From assembly GCA_021325095.1 (NCBI GenBank), contig JAJPHV010000060.1:49962-113961 (forward strand): a stretch of 64,000 nt of DNA, in the 5' to 3' direction. Positions within the stretch are counted from its first letter, which is position 1; every line of letters begins with the position of its first letter. The translations under genes were made by a program, and so were the position numbers. This stretch comes from Chloroflexota bacterium (GTDB taxonomy: Bacteria > Chloroflexota > Anaerolineae > Aggregatilineales > UBA2796). Below are positions 8,059 through 16,450 of the stretch, piece after piece. The notes beneath the pieces were generated by a model, which was not told the origin of the DNA, ran no database searches, and saw nothing but the letters and a program-made list of their open reading frames with translations.

Positions 8059-11000
8059 ATGCCGCAACAGACGCTTGCCACACGTGCGCGTCTTCTAATT
8101 CCGGTTACGCTCCTTGCCCTGGCGGCCCTTGCGTGCAATCTTGGCGCGCAGCCCCAAAACGCGACGACAACCCCTGTCAGTACTGCCGGGGCAACGCTCG
8201 TTGCCCAGAGCGACGTGCCCGACGTGGAAATTCGCTCGCCTGCTGACAACACCGAAGCGGTTATCCAGACTGAAGTTCAAGTTTACGTTCGCGCCGTCGA
8301 TAAAGTGGGCGTGACCCGCATCGAGATGCGGGTTGACAACCAGATCGTCGATACGGCGGCCTCGCCTGAAGCCAGCGGCGCGCCCACGATGGACAGCATC
8401 CTGTCGTGGACGCCGACCACCACAGGGCGGCACGTCATCGAAGTGGTTGCCTTCCGGGGCAACACACGCGGCAATCCCAAATCCATTACCCTGACGGTGC
8501 GTGAGAATGCCGCACAGGTGACTGTCCCCGCCGGATCGCCCGCGTTTCTGACCGCTTCTCCAACCAGCGATCCTACCTGTCGCGTCCGCGCCGACGTGAC
8601 TCTAAACGTGCGGAGTGGGCCGGGCCTCAATTACAATATCCTCACCGCTCTATCAGTAGGCAGTGTCGTTCCCGTAACTGGCAGCACCCCGGATCGCTCG
8701 TGGTGGCAGGTCAACGTTCAGGGCCTGATCGGTTGGGTAAGCGCGTCTTTCTCGACCCAACTGGGCATTTGCTCCGGGCTGGTCAGCGTGCCGATCCCGC
8801 CCTCGCCGACGGTGCAGCCGGGTGCAACGCCCATCATCATTCCGCCCACCTTCACCCCGCTGCCCACCGTCATTCCGCCCACACCGTCCAGCACCTTCCC
8901 GATAGTGGTCTTGCCGACACTGACCTGGACGCCCATCCCGACGCAGGGGCCGCAGGGGCCGTCCATCGGCGACCTGACCTCGACGGCGATTTTTGCGACC
9001 CAGACCAAGCTGGCCCAGCCGCCGACACCGCTCCCCACCGCCACCGCCACGCCGACCACCGCGCCGGGCATCACACCCTCGCCCGCGCCGACGGCGACGA
9101 TCACCCTGACGCCGAGCATCACGCCGACTCCGGTACTGCCCAACCTTAAGATCATCGCTATCACGACGCCGAGCGACACGGTGGTGCTCGACCCGATCCA
9201 GAAACTGGCAACCGTGCCAGTCAGGGTCACGGTGGCGAATACGGGCGATGCACCCGCCCCCGTGTTCCAGCTCTCGGTTGATCAGGTCGGGGCCAGGGTC
9301 AGCACACTGACGACGGCGATCCTCAATCCGAAGGCTCAGATCGACATCACGCTAAACGTGACGTTCACCACCGAGGGGCCGCAGCGCATTGCCGCCATCG
9401 CGGACAGCGGCAACGTCATTGCGGAAACCGACAAGAGCGATAACGTGATGTTCAAGGACCTGATGGTCGTCGTGGCGACTGTGCCTGGCGCAACAGCCAC
9501 CCATACCAGCACGCCCACGACAACGCTGACTGCCACGCCTACGGCAACCATTACAAACACGCCTACGGCAACGCAGACGACAGCAGCCACCCAGCCCGCT
9601 ACCCAACCCGCGACCCAGGCGGCGACAGCAACACATACCGCTACCGCCACCCAACCTGCCACCCAGCCTGCAACGGCCACCCACACGGCCACAGCCACTC
9701 AGCCACCAACGCAGCCCGCCACCCAACCCGCGACTCAGGCTGCCACCCAACCTGCCACGCCCTGCCCGCAGGCCACAGCGGAGCAATTCCTGGTCGAGCC
9801 TGTCACCTCACCGACCAGCGAACTTACGGCAGTGATCGTCGTGCGCATCGGCAACGGCGAGCAGGTCACCGTCACGTCACCGGCGGGTGCATTCCAGGTG
9901 TCCGGGAATTTCTCAGTCGATAATCCCGCTCAGGTTCCGATCAATCTCGTTCCGAACGCACCGAATAACCTGACCGTGACGGCGAAAGTCAAGACCATTG
10001 TCGGGCCAGGCGGCTGCACCTATGGTGGCTATACCCTGACCACGAATACGGATCGCAATGGCGCACCACTGGTCATCGTCCAGCAGCAGCCTACGGCAGT
10101 CGTCGTCGTACCGACCTTCACGCCCGTGCCGCCAACGGCCACGTTTACGTTCACACCTGTACCGCCTACCGCAGTGCCACCGACGGCCAGCCATACCTTC
10201 ACGCCCGTGCCGCCGACAGCGACTCACACGTTCACCCCGGTTCCACCGACGGCCACCCATACTTTTACGCCCGTGCCACCGACGGCCACCCATACTTTTA
10301 CGCCCGTGCCGCCGACGGCCACCCACACCTTCACGCCCGTGCCGCCGACAGCGACTCACACGTTCACCCCGGTTCCACCAACAGCCACCCATACTTTTAC
10401 GCCCGTGCCGCCGACGCCGATCCCACCGACAGCCACCCATACACCCGTGCCACCCACGCCTGTCCCACCAACGGCCACGCACACTTTTACGCCTGTACCG
10501 CCGACACCTGTCCCACCTACGGAGACGCCTGTTCCACCGACACAAGCGCCTCCACCCGGCGTCGATCTGCTGAACGTGCCCATTTCCGATCTGAATGATC
10601 CCGCTATCCAGAACCGGATCAGGGACATTCACAACAACGGCAAGCAGCAGGGCGTTGTACCCGGCAACTTCAGACTGGTAGGCCAGCCGACTCTGCTGAT
10701 CATCGGTGGCGCTGATGCTCCGAACGCGAACCTGGATCAGTTCAAGCCGCAGCTCGACCCGATTATCCAGTTCTTCGCACCCGGCATAAAATCGGTGCAG
10801 ACGCCGACAGTCAACGGTGGCTTTACCTCTGCGGACATCCTGAACCCCGGCAAGGGTACAGGCGCGTGCCAGGGCAAATCGCCGCTGGACTGCGCGCTGG
10901 ACTCAAAGCCCGCGACGGTGTTCATCGACGTGGGGCGCGCCGACGAACGAGCCAACCTCCCGCTGGATCAGTTCCGCACCAACCTGACCAATGCGGTCAA

Positions 11001-11319
11001 CGCGGCTATGCAGCGCGGTGCGATCCCGGTGCTGGTCACCATCACGGGCGGCGCAAACCCGCAGGAAGAACAGAAAGTCGCGCAGTACAACAACGTGATC
11101 TATGAAGTGGCAAAGTCACAAAACATCCCGTTGTTCAACATCTACGCGATTCGCAAGGACAACCCGGCCCTGGTCAACCCGGCCAACGGTCAGTTGACGC
11201 AAGCTCCGGGCAACGTCGTCAACCTCTCGCCGGAAGGCTTGCAGATCGGCGAAAACGTGGCGGCACTGCGGATGCTGGAATTCCTGACCGCGCTGAAGGG
11301 GATAGTGCCACTGGGTTGA
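8059..11319 (+). CDS. Large multidomain lipoprotein: Ig-like, SH3b, CARDB, Thr/Pro repeats, SGNH-like end
   Basis: The 1086-residue product has a lipoprotein signal with lipobox LAALAC. Visible domains in order are an Ig-like beta domain (about 55-150), an SH3b domain (about 175-240, with VTLNVRSGPGLNYNIL), a Pro/Thr linker, a CARDB-like domain (about 360-465), and Thr-rich repeats (ATQPATQ type). Then come a second beta domain (about 570-670), 11-residue TATHTFTPVPP repeats (about 685-830), and a C-terminal alpha/beta domain (about 835-1086). That last domain resembles SGNH hydrolases in layout (IPVLVTITGG, IPLFNIYAI), but I do not see a clear catalytic Ser block, so it may be non-catalytic. 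The protein is probably an outward-facing adhesin or wall-binding protein, with the Thr/Pro stretches as stalks. Confidence 0.82.
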   Translation: MPQQTLATRARLLIPVTLLALAALACNLGAQPQNATTTPVSTAGATLVAQSDVPDVEIRSPADNTEAVIQTEVQVYVRAVDKVGVTRIEMRVDNQIVDTAASPEASGAPTMDSILSWTPTTTGRHVIEVVAFRGNTRGNPKSITLTVRENAAQVTVPAGSPAFLTASPTSDPTCRVRADVTLNVRSGPGLNYNILTALSVGSVVPVTGSTPDRSWWQVNVQGLIGWVSASFSTQLGICSGLVSVPIPPSPTVQPGATPIIIPPTFTPLPTVIPPTPSSTFPIVVLPTLTWTPIPTQGPQGPSIGDLTSTAIFATQTKLAQPPTPLPTATATPTTAPGITPSPAPTATITLTPSITPTPVLPNLKIIAITTPSDTVVLDPIQKLATVPVRVTVANTGDAPAPVFQLSVDQVGARVSTLTTAILNPKAQIDITLNVTFTTEGPQRIAAIADSGNVIAETDKSDNVMFKDLMVVVATVPGATATHTSTPTTTLTATPTATITNTPTATQTTAATQPATQPATQAATATHTATATQPATQPATATHTATATQPPTQPATQPATQAATQPATPCPQATAEQFLVEPVTSPTSELTAVIVVRIGNGEQVTVTSPAGAFQVSGNFSVDNPAQVPINLVPNAPNNLTVTAKVKTIVGPGGCTYGGYTLTTNTDRNGAPLVIVQQQPTAVVVVPTFTPVPPTATFTFTPVPPTAVPPTASHTFTPVPPTATHTFTPVPPTATHTFTPVPPTATHTFTPVPPTATHTFTPVPPTATHTFTPVPPTATHTFTPVPPTPIPPTATHTPVPPTPVPPTATHTFTPVPPTPVPPTETPVPPTQAPPPGVDLLNVPISDLNDPAIQNRIRDIHNNGKQQGVVPGNFRLVGQPTLLIIGGADAPNANLDQFKPQLDPIIQFFAPGIKSVQTPTVNGGFTSADILNPGKGTGACQGKSPLDCALDSKPATVFIDVGRADERANLPLDQFRTNLTNAVNAAMQRGAIPVLVTITGGANPQEEQKVAQYNNVIYEVAKSQNIPLFNIYAIRKDNPALVNPANGQLTQAPGNVVNLSPEGLQIGENVAALRMLEFLTALKGIVPLG
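9585..9770 (+). repeat. In-gene ACCCAACCCGC-type short tandem repeat (Thr-Gln-Pro-Ala)
   Basis: Degenerate 12-bp units encode TQPA over and over inside the lipoprotein gene, forming a flexible, probably O-modified stalk. Such tracts can change length by slippage. Confidence 0.7.
10117..10545 (+). repeat. 33-bp tandem repeat encoding TATHTFTPVPP
   Basis: About ten 33-bp units encode T-A-T-H-T-F-T-P-V-P-P with only silent or near-silent changes between many copies, then shorter variants (PTPIPP, PTPVPP). The near-identity of several neighbouring copies at DNA level shows recent expansion or gene conversion. Confidence 0.85.
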
Positions 11320-11359
11320 TTCGCGTTCCGCGTGTAACGACAATTTCAGACCGAATCAG

Positions 11360-11386
11360 GAGAGGTCGGCTAACTGCCGACCTCTC
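11360..11386. terminator. Bidirectional intrinsic terminator
   Basis: GAGAGGTCGGC and its perfect complement form an 11-bp stem with loop TAACT, centred between the convergent lipoprotein and solute-binding genes. The T tracts on both sides are weak. Confidence 0.7.
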
Positions 11387-11412
11387 TGTTCAGACCTCGG
11401 AGCAAAGACCGG

Positions 11413-14055
11413 TTACTTTTCCCCGTTGACCGAAGTATTGAACCCGTCCATCAAGGTCTTCAAGCGTTGATCGGCCTTGGCGGCACACTGCGTGAATTGT
11501 TTGGCATACTCAGTCTGCGATTGCACATCGGGATCAAACGGCGGGATGCTGGCGATGCACTGCTGGAAAGCTTTCGCATAGCCTTCGGCGTCCTTGAGGG
11601 CTGCTTCCAGATCGCCATCGTGCAGCACGTAGGTGTCGAATGCTTCGTACAGCCAGTGTTGGAGCAGGAAGCCGGCCTGCGATCCGCTGCCATCGAACAT
11701 CGAAGGGAATGGGATCGTGTTCGGGTCTTTGAGCAGTTCGTCGATCTGCTGGTAGACGGCGTTGAGGTCGGGCGCGCGCGTGGACGAGGTGGCCGGATCG
11801 TTGAGCAAAGAACGGCGGGCAGGCATGGCCGAAAACAGTTCAGGATGCTTGGCAAGGGCGCTGATCCAGCGGTAGCAGCCTTCGGGGTTTTGGGCCTGGC
11901 TGCTGATGTAGGCCGTGCCGATGGCGTAGGACAGCGGCGTAAACTGGCTGCCGCGTGGGTAATTCACCGAGCGGTATGGGTCTTCCGCTGTTCCGCCCCT
12001 GATCATCTTGAGGCCATCCAGCGAGGTAGTGTAGATGGGCGCACTCGGTTTCGACCCGATGAAGACTGCATTGCCGACGTTGCCAAGCGCCGAGTACTTG
12101 ATGTAGCCCTGCTTGGCAAGATCAAGCACCTGCCGGATGGCAGTGACCACCGCCGGGCCGGTGAAGTCGATAGTCGGCGGGTCGGTGCGGTAATCCAGCG
12201 GCACGCCGCCGTAGGCCGCGATCAGCATCAGCAGATGCGTACCGCCGGGGCTGATGGCATTAAAGGGCGCTTCGTCGCCGGTATTGGCCTTAAGGGCTTT
12301 GAGCGCATCGGTGAAGGCGTCAATTGTCCAGCCCTTGTCCGGCGCGGACACGCCTGCTTTCTGGAACTGATCTTTATCGTACTTAAGGACTGCGGGCATG
12401 ATGGCGATGGGCAGGCCCCAGATTTTGTTTTCGCGCTTGAGTTGGGCCAGCGTGTTCCCAACCACGTCAGATGGGTCGAAGGTGCTGTCGGCGCTCAGGA
12501 ACGGGTCCAGGTTGAGCAGCGTGGACAGCCTGGCGCTCGGCACAGCATTGAAAGGCGTGTAGAAGCAGTCGAATTGCTGTGCGGCTGTCGTCGCGTCGTA
12601 AAAGCCCGTATTGAGATCGATCTGGCCGATCTGTGGATCGGAGGCGGTGAATTCCTGGATGAGCCGCTCCCAGCCTTCCCGGTTTGGGAAGGGCTGCACG
12701 AACGAGGTCACGCCAAACTTGAGCGCGGTCTTGCCGGGTGTCAGGTTGGAGGGGACAGGCGTGGCGACGGCCAGCACCGTTTTGCCCTTCTTGTCCGCTG
12801 CCGCTTGCAAGTTGGTCACGGCCTGGGCTTCGGTGGCTTGCAGTGCCGCCTTCGCGTCCAGCTTATCCTGTTTCATCTTCTGAAGCGCGATGAGCAGATA
12901 ATCCGTGAAGCGCATCTCCGACAGGGGAATGCCGTTTTCAAATGCCTTTTGCGTCAGCGCTTTGACCTCAGGGCTTTCGGCAGGCATCACCTGAATATCT
13001 CCAGCGGGTGCATTTTGAAGACTGCGGCGGGCCGGTGCGCCGCCCAGGAGCGATGCCTCGACGCGGGTGGTCAGGAAACTGGCAAGCGCGTAAGCCTGCT
13101 CCGGGTGCTGTGTGCCTGCACTTACGGCGTAACCCTGTACTTGTAGACCGGCCTTGCCGCCCGGCAACAGAGTCCACACCCGTTTGTCGTCGGAATTGGG
13201 TTCGGCAGATTGGGCTTTGATCACCGCTCCCCCGAATACGGGCGAAATGCTGATCGGCGCTTTGTTGAAATCTGTGCCGAGCAGCCCATCCTCATCCAGT
13301 TTGGCCCAGGCCTCCAGCAGGGTTTCAACTTCGGGTTTATCCAGCCGGGGGGCGTTGGGAACGGTACTGTTGTCGTACAGCCCTTCGCCCAGCAGGCTAC
13401 GGAAGAGCGCCAGGTCGCTGAAGCCTTTGAGCGTATCGATGCCGTGTACGGTGACCTTGCCCTCGGCGTCTTTCTGTGACAGCTTGCGGATCGCATTCTC
13501 CAGGTCGTCCAGCGTCCACTGATCGCTGGGGTAGGCCAACCCGGCCCGGTCAAATGCGGCGGGGCTGTAGTTCATGGCGATGGCCTGAGCTGACGTGGGC
13601 AGCGCCCACAGCCCTTGATCCCAGGCAAAGGACTGCCAGAGCGCCGGATAGAAATCGTCCGCGTTGAGCGATGTATCGACTTTGGCGAGCGGAGCCAGGT
13701 CGAGGAAGTAACCGGCTCGTGTCGCTTCCACACTCAGAACGCCTGGCTCCACAACCACCACGTCCGCCGTGCTGACATACTTTTGAAGGGCCTCGAAATA
13801 TTCGTCCAATCCACTGGTCGAGCGCGGCACATCAGGCGGATCAACACTGATCAATTTGATTTTGATACCTGGATGCGATGCTTCAAAATCGCCGACGAGT
13901 TTGGAGGCGAACGCCTCGCGGTTGAAGTCGAAAACGGCGAGCGTGATCGTCACGGCGCTGTTGTCTTGCGCCCTGAGCGCCACTGGCGAGGCCAGCGTGC
14001 CGGTGGCCGCCAGCAGCGCCAGTATGACCAGAAGCCAACGTCTACGAACGCGCAT
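11413..14055 (-). CDS. Tandem (double) extracellular solute-binding protein
   Basis: The 880-residue protein has a signal peptide (MRVRRRWLLVILALLA... to LRAQ) and then two family 1 solute-binding modules in one chain, about 30-430 and 450-880. The first opens VTITLAVFDFNREAF. The second opens LKFGVTSFVQPFPN. Both carry the same late motif (APARRSLQNAP at about 340; MPARRSLLNDP at about 750), which supports internal duplication. Usual members have one module of 400-450 residues and a neighbouring permease pair. Here no permease is adjacent; the next gene is a divergent two-component system. It could deliver two ligands to a distant permease or act as a periplasmic sensor. Confidence 0.82.
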   Translation of the reverse strand: MRVRRRWLLVILALLAATGTLASPVALRAQDNSAVTITLAVFDFNREAFASKLVGDFEASHPGIKIKLISVDPPDVPRSTSGLDEYFEALQKYVSTADVVVVEPGVLSVEATRAGYFLDLAPLAKVDTSLNADDFYPALWQSFAWDQGLWALPTSAQAIAMNYSPAAFDRAGLAYPSDQWTLDDLENAIRKLSQKDAEGKVTVHGIDTLKGFSDLALFRSLLGEGLYDNSTVPNAPRLDKPEVETLLEAWAKLDEDGLLGTDFNKAPISISPVFGGAVIKAQSAEPNSDDKRVWTLLPGGKAGLQVQGYAVSAGTQHPEQAYALASFLTTRVEASLLGGAPARRSLQNAPAGDIQVMPAESPEVKALTQKAFENGIPLSEMRFTDYLLIALQKMKQDKLDAKAALQATEAQAVTNLQAAADKKGKTVLAVATPVPSNLTPGKTALKFGVTSFVQPFPNREGWERLIQEFTASDPQIGQIDLNTGFYDATTAAQQFDCFYTPFNAVPSARLSTLLNLDPFLSADSTFDPSDVVGNTLAQLKRENKIWGLPIAIMPAVLKYDKDQFQKAGVSAPDKGWTIDAFTDALKALKANTGDEAPFNAISPGGTHLLMLIAAYGGVPLDYRTDPPTIDFTGPAVVTAIRQVLDLAKQGYIKYSALGNVGNAVFIGSKPSAPIYTTSLDGLKMIRGGTAEDPYRSVNYPRGSQFTPLSYAIGTAYISSQAQNPEGCYRWISALAKHPELFSAMPARRSLLNDPATSSTRAPDLNAVYQQIDELLKDPNTIPFPSMFDGSGSQAGFLLQHWLYEAFDTYVLHDGDLEAALKDAEGYAKAFQQCIASIPPFDPDVQSQTEYAKQFTQCAAKADQRLKTLMDGFNTSVNGEK

Positions 14056-14102
14056 AAGGAATTCTCCTTCCTCTCATACCCGATACTCGAAGCATAGAAG
14101 GT

Positions 14103-14122
14103 GCTTATGAAAAACCTGTGAA
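14103..14122 (-). promoter_or_regulatory. Pho-box-like site 1 (minus orientation)
   Basis: On the minus strand this reads TTCACAGGTTTTTCATAAGC, two TTCA-starting half sites 11 bp apart. It matches site 2 (14165-14184) at 18 of 20 positions in opposite orientation. Direct repeats with an 11-bp period are how OmpR/PhoB-family regulators bind, and an OmpR-family gene lies next door. Confidence 0.5.
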
Positions 14123-14164
14123 CGGGCAGAAAAGGCGAAGATTGTGCCGTTCTGCGCGCTATAA

Positions 14165-14184
14165 TTCACAGGTTCTTCACAAGT
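14165..14184 (+). promoter_or_regulatory. Pho-box-like site 2 (plus orientation), next to TATAAT
   Basis: This reads TTCACAGGTTCTTCACAAGT, two TTCACA half sites 11 bp apart, and it abuts a TATAAT at 14160-14165. The position suggests autoregulation of the response-regulator operon. Confidence 0.5.
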
Positions 14185-14251
14185 TTTCGTTAAGCTGGCC
14201 TTATCGGCAGGAAGCGCTCCGGTATCAGGAACGACAGCCTCGGAGCAGTGC

Positions 14252-14971
14252 ATGAGCGAAACACCCTCTATGGCTTATCGGATATTGGTTGTGGACGATG
14301 ACCACCAGATCGTGCGGGTTGTACGCAGCTACCTCGAGGAGGCCGGGATGCGGGTCTTTGCCGCTTACAACGGCGACGAAGCCATGCGCTTCATCCGCCA
14401 CGAGCGGCCCGATCTGGTGATCCTCGACCTGATGCTGCCCGAACGCGACGGTTGGGAGATCACCCGGCAGATGCGGGCGGACGGCAGCCTGGCGCTGACA
14501 CCAGTGCTGATGCTCACCGCGCGTGTTGAGGACACCGACAAGATTCGCGGGCTGGAACTGGGCGCGGACGATTACCTGACCAAGCCATTCAACCCGCTGG
14601 AAGTGGTGGCGCGCGTCCGGGCTATCCTGCGCCGGGCCACCGGGGACCTGGCTGCCCCGCGCGTGCTGGAGGTCGGGGCACTGCGGCTGGACGTGGACCG
14701 GCATCAGGTCAGCGTTGCCGGTTGTAAGGTGGACGTGACCGGGGCAGAGTTCTCGCTGCTCAAGATGTTGATGGAGAACCCGAACCGGGTTTTCACCCGT
14801 TCGGAACTGATTGTCCAGGCCTTTGGCTACGCTTACGAGGGCATGGAACGCACCATCGACGCCCACGTCAAGAACCTGCGCAAAAAGTTGGGAGACGACC
14901 CGGCCCGGCCGCACTTCATCGAAACTGTGTACGGCGTGGGCTACTGTCTGCGCGAGGAGCCGTCACGATGA
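14252..14971 (+). CDS. OmpR/PhoB-family response regulator
   Basis: The 239-residue protein has a receiver domain at about 8-125: acidic pocket DDD at 15-17, phospho-acceptor Asp59 in VILDLMLPE, Thr89 and Lys111. A winged-helix DNA-binding domain follows at about 140-235 (FTRSELIVQAFGYAYEG, HVKNLRKKLGDDP). GGAG lies 8 bp before the ATG. It overlaps the histidine kinase gene by 4 bp (ATGA), so the two are translationally coupled. The Pho-box-like repeats upstream are its likely targets, but the signal is unknown. Confidence 0.93.
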   Translation: MSETPSMAYRILVVDDDHQIVRVVRSYLEEAGMRVFAAYNGDEAMRFIRHERPDLVILDLMLPERDGWEITRQMRADGSLALTPVLMLTARVEDTDKIRGLELGADDYLTKPFNPLEVVARVRAILRRATGDLAAPRVLEVGALRLDVDRHQVSVAGCKVDVTGAEFSLLKMLMENPNRVFTRSELIVQAFGYAYEGMERTIDAHVKNLRKKLGDDPARPHFIETVYGVGYCLREEPSR

Positions 14972-16377
14972 TGATCAACATGACGATCAATCGTTTGTGG
15001 ATACGCCTGACCATCGCCTTCATCGTTGTGACACAGCTTTCCATCGTGGTGGTCGCAGCGCTGGCAAATTCAAGCATCAGCGGCGAATTTCGCCGTTACA
15101 TCATCCGCAAAGACGTGGTTGCTGCCGGGGCCTCACATGGCGCTATTTTCCTTTACAGTCAGGTGGGTACGGCTACTGGCGTAAAGCCACTGCTGCCCAC
15201 CGAGGTCAGCGATGAGGCAAAGCTTGCCAAAGCGCTGCCGCCGCTGGTGGCGGACGCCAAAGGCAATATTGTCTTTGATCCGGATCAGAAGCGCGTGGGC
15301 ACGACTCTCTCCACCGACGAGCTGTCGGTGGCTGTGCCGTTCGGCCCGGTAGACACGGGCGGCGAGCCTGCGGGCTATCTCTTCCCCAGCAATCCCAGCG
15401 TAGACATCCTTTTCCAGAAGCCTGAGCAAGATTTCCTGAACCGGTTGCGCAACACACTGACGGTGGCGGCGCTGGTCGTCGGCGGCATCGGCGTCCTGAT
15501 CGGGCTGGTCATCAGCCGTACCCTGGTCGCGCCGCTCGGCAACCTGGCGCGTGCGGCGCGGGCTTTCGCCGCCCACGATTGGAGCCAGCGCGTGCAGGCA
15601 CGGGGCGCGGATGAGATCGCGGAGGTAGCGCACGCCTTCAACGAAATGGCCGATGAGATTCAGCGCGCCGAAACGCTGCGCCGCAACATGATGGCCGATA
15701 TTGCCCACGAACTGCGCACCCCGCTGACCGTCATGCAGGGCAACCTGCGGGCGCTGCTGGACGGAATCTACAGCCTCAGTAAACACGAGATCGCCATCCT
15801 TTACGAAAACACGTGCATGTTGAGCCGCCTGGTGGACGATCTGCGCGAACTGGCGCGGGCCGACGCGGGCCAGCTTGTCATGAATATCCAGCGGATCGAC
15901 CTGGCCGCCACGCTCAGAGCGACTGTCGCCACCTTCGCGGCGGCTGCCGAAAGTCAGAACGTCCAGTTAACGCTGGATTGTGGCGAAGCACTGCCGGAAG
16001 TGGCCGCCGACCCGGCACGCCTGGCCCAGGTGTTGGGCAATTTGCTGGCAAATGCACTTCGCCATACGCCTGAAGGCAGCATCACAGTGTCAGCGGCCCC
16101 TCAGCGCTGCGAACATGGCGAGCGCGTCTGCATCTCAGTGGTGGACAGCGGCGAAGGCATTGCGCCGGACGACCTGCCGCACATCTTTGAACGGCTGTAC
16201 CGCGCCGACAAATCTCGGAGCCGCAGCAGCGGGAATTCCGGCCTGGGGCTGGCAATTGCAAAGGCGTGGGTCGAGGCGATGCACGGCCAGATCGGGGTCG
16301 AAAGCACGCCTGGACGGGGCAGCCGCTTCTGGTTCTCCCTGCCTGCGGCAGGCCAGGGAAATCGACTTCCAACTTAA
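14968..16377 (+). CDS. Membrane sensor histidine kinase (HAMP)
   Basis: The 469-residue protein has a first membrane helix at about 12-35, an extracytoplasmic domain at about 36-160, a second helix at about 163-183 and a HAMP domain at about 184-236. HisKA has His247 in MMADIAHELRTPL. The ATPase domain has N box NLLANALRHTPEG, G1 DSGEGI and G2 SGLGLAIAK. It is BaeS-like in architecture and is the partner of the overlapping response regulator. The outer domain is not recognisable, so the stimulus is unknown; the neighbouring double solute-binding protein is a possible ligand carrier. Confidence 0.92.
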   Translation: MMINMTINRLWIRLTIAFIVVTQLSIVVVAALANSSISGEFRRYIIRKDVVAAGASHGAIFLYSQVGTATGVKPLLPTEVSDEAKLAKALPPLVADAKGNIVFDPDQKRVGTTLSTDELSVAVPFGPVDTGGEPAGYLFPSNPSVDILFQKPEQDFLNRLRNTLTVAALVVGGIGVLIGLVISRTLVAPLGNLARAARAFAAHDWSQRVQARGADEIAEVAHAFNEMADEIQRAETLRRNMMADIAHELRTPLTVMQGNLRALLDGIYSLSKHEIAILYENTCMLSRLVDDLRELARADAGQLVMNIQRIDLAATLRATVATFAAAAESQNVQLTLDCGEALPEVAADPARLAQVLGNLLANALRHTPEGSITVSAAPQRCEHGERVCISVVDSGEGIAPDDLPHIFERLYRADKSRSRSSGNSGLGLAIAKAWVEAMHGQIGVESTPGRGSRFWFSLPAAGQGNRLPT

Positions 16378-16450
16378 CGCTTGCCAGGTGGAGGACGGCT
16401 GTGTTATTCGTAACAAGGCGTTAAGACCGACGTGAGTCTACAATGGTAGC

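Noticed and set aside
10117..10545. Regular 33-bp repeats considered as a CRISPR array
   Set aside because: Units are contiguous without unique spacers and stay in frame, encoding TATHTFTPVPP in the lipoprotein.
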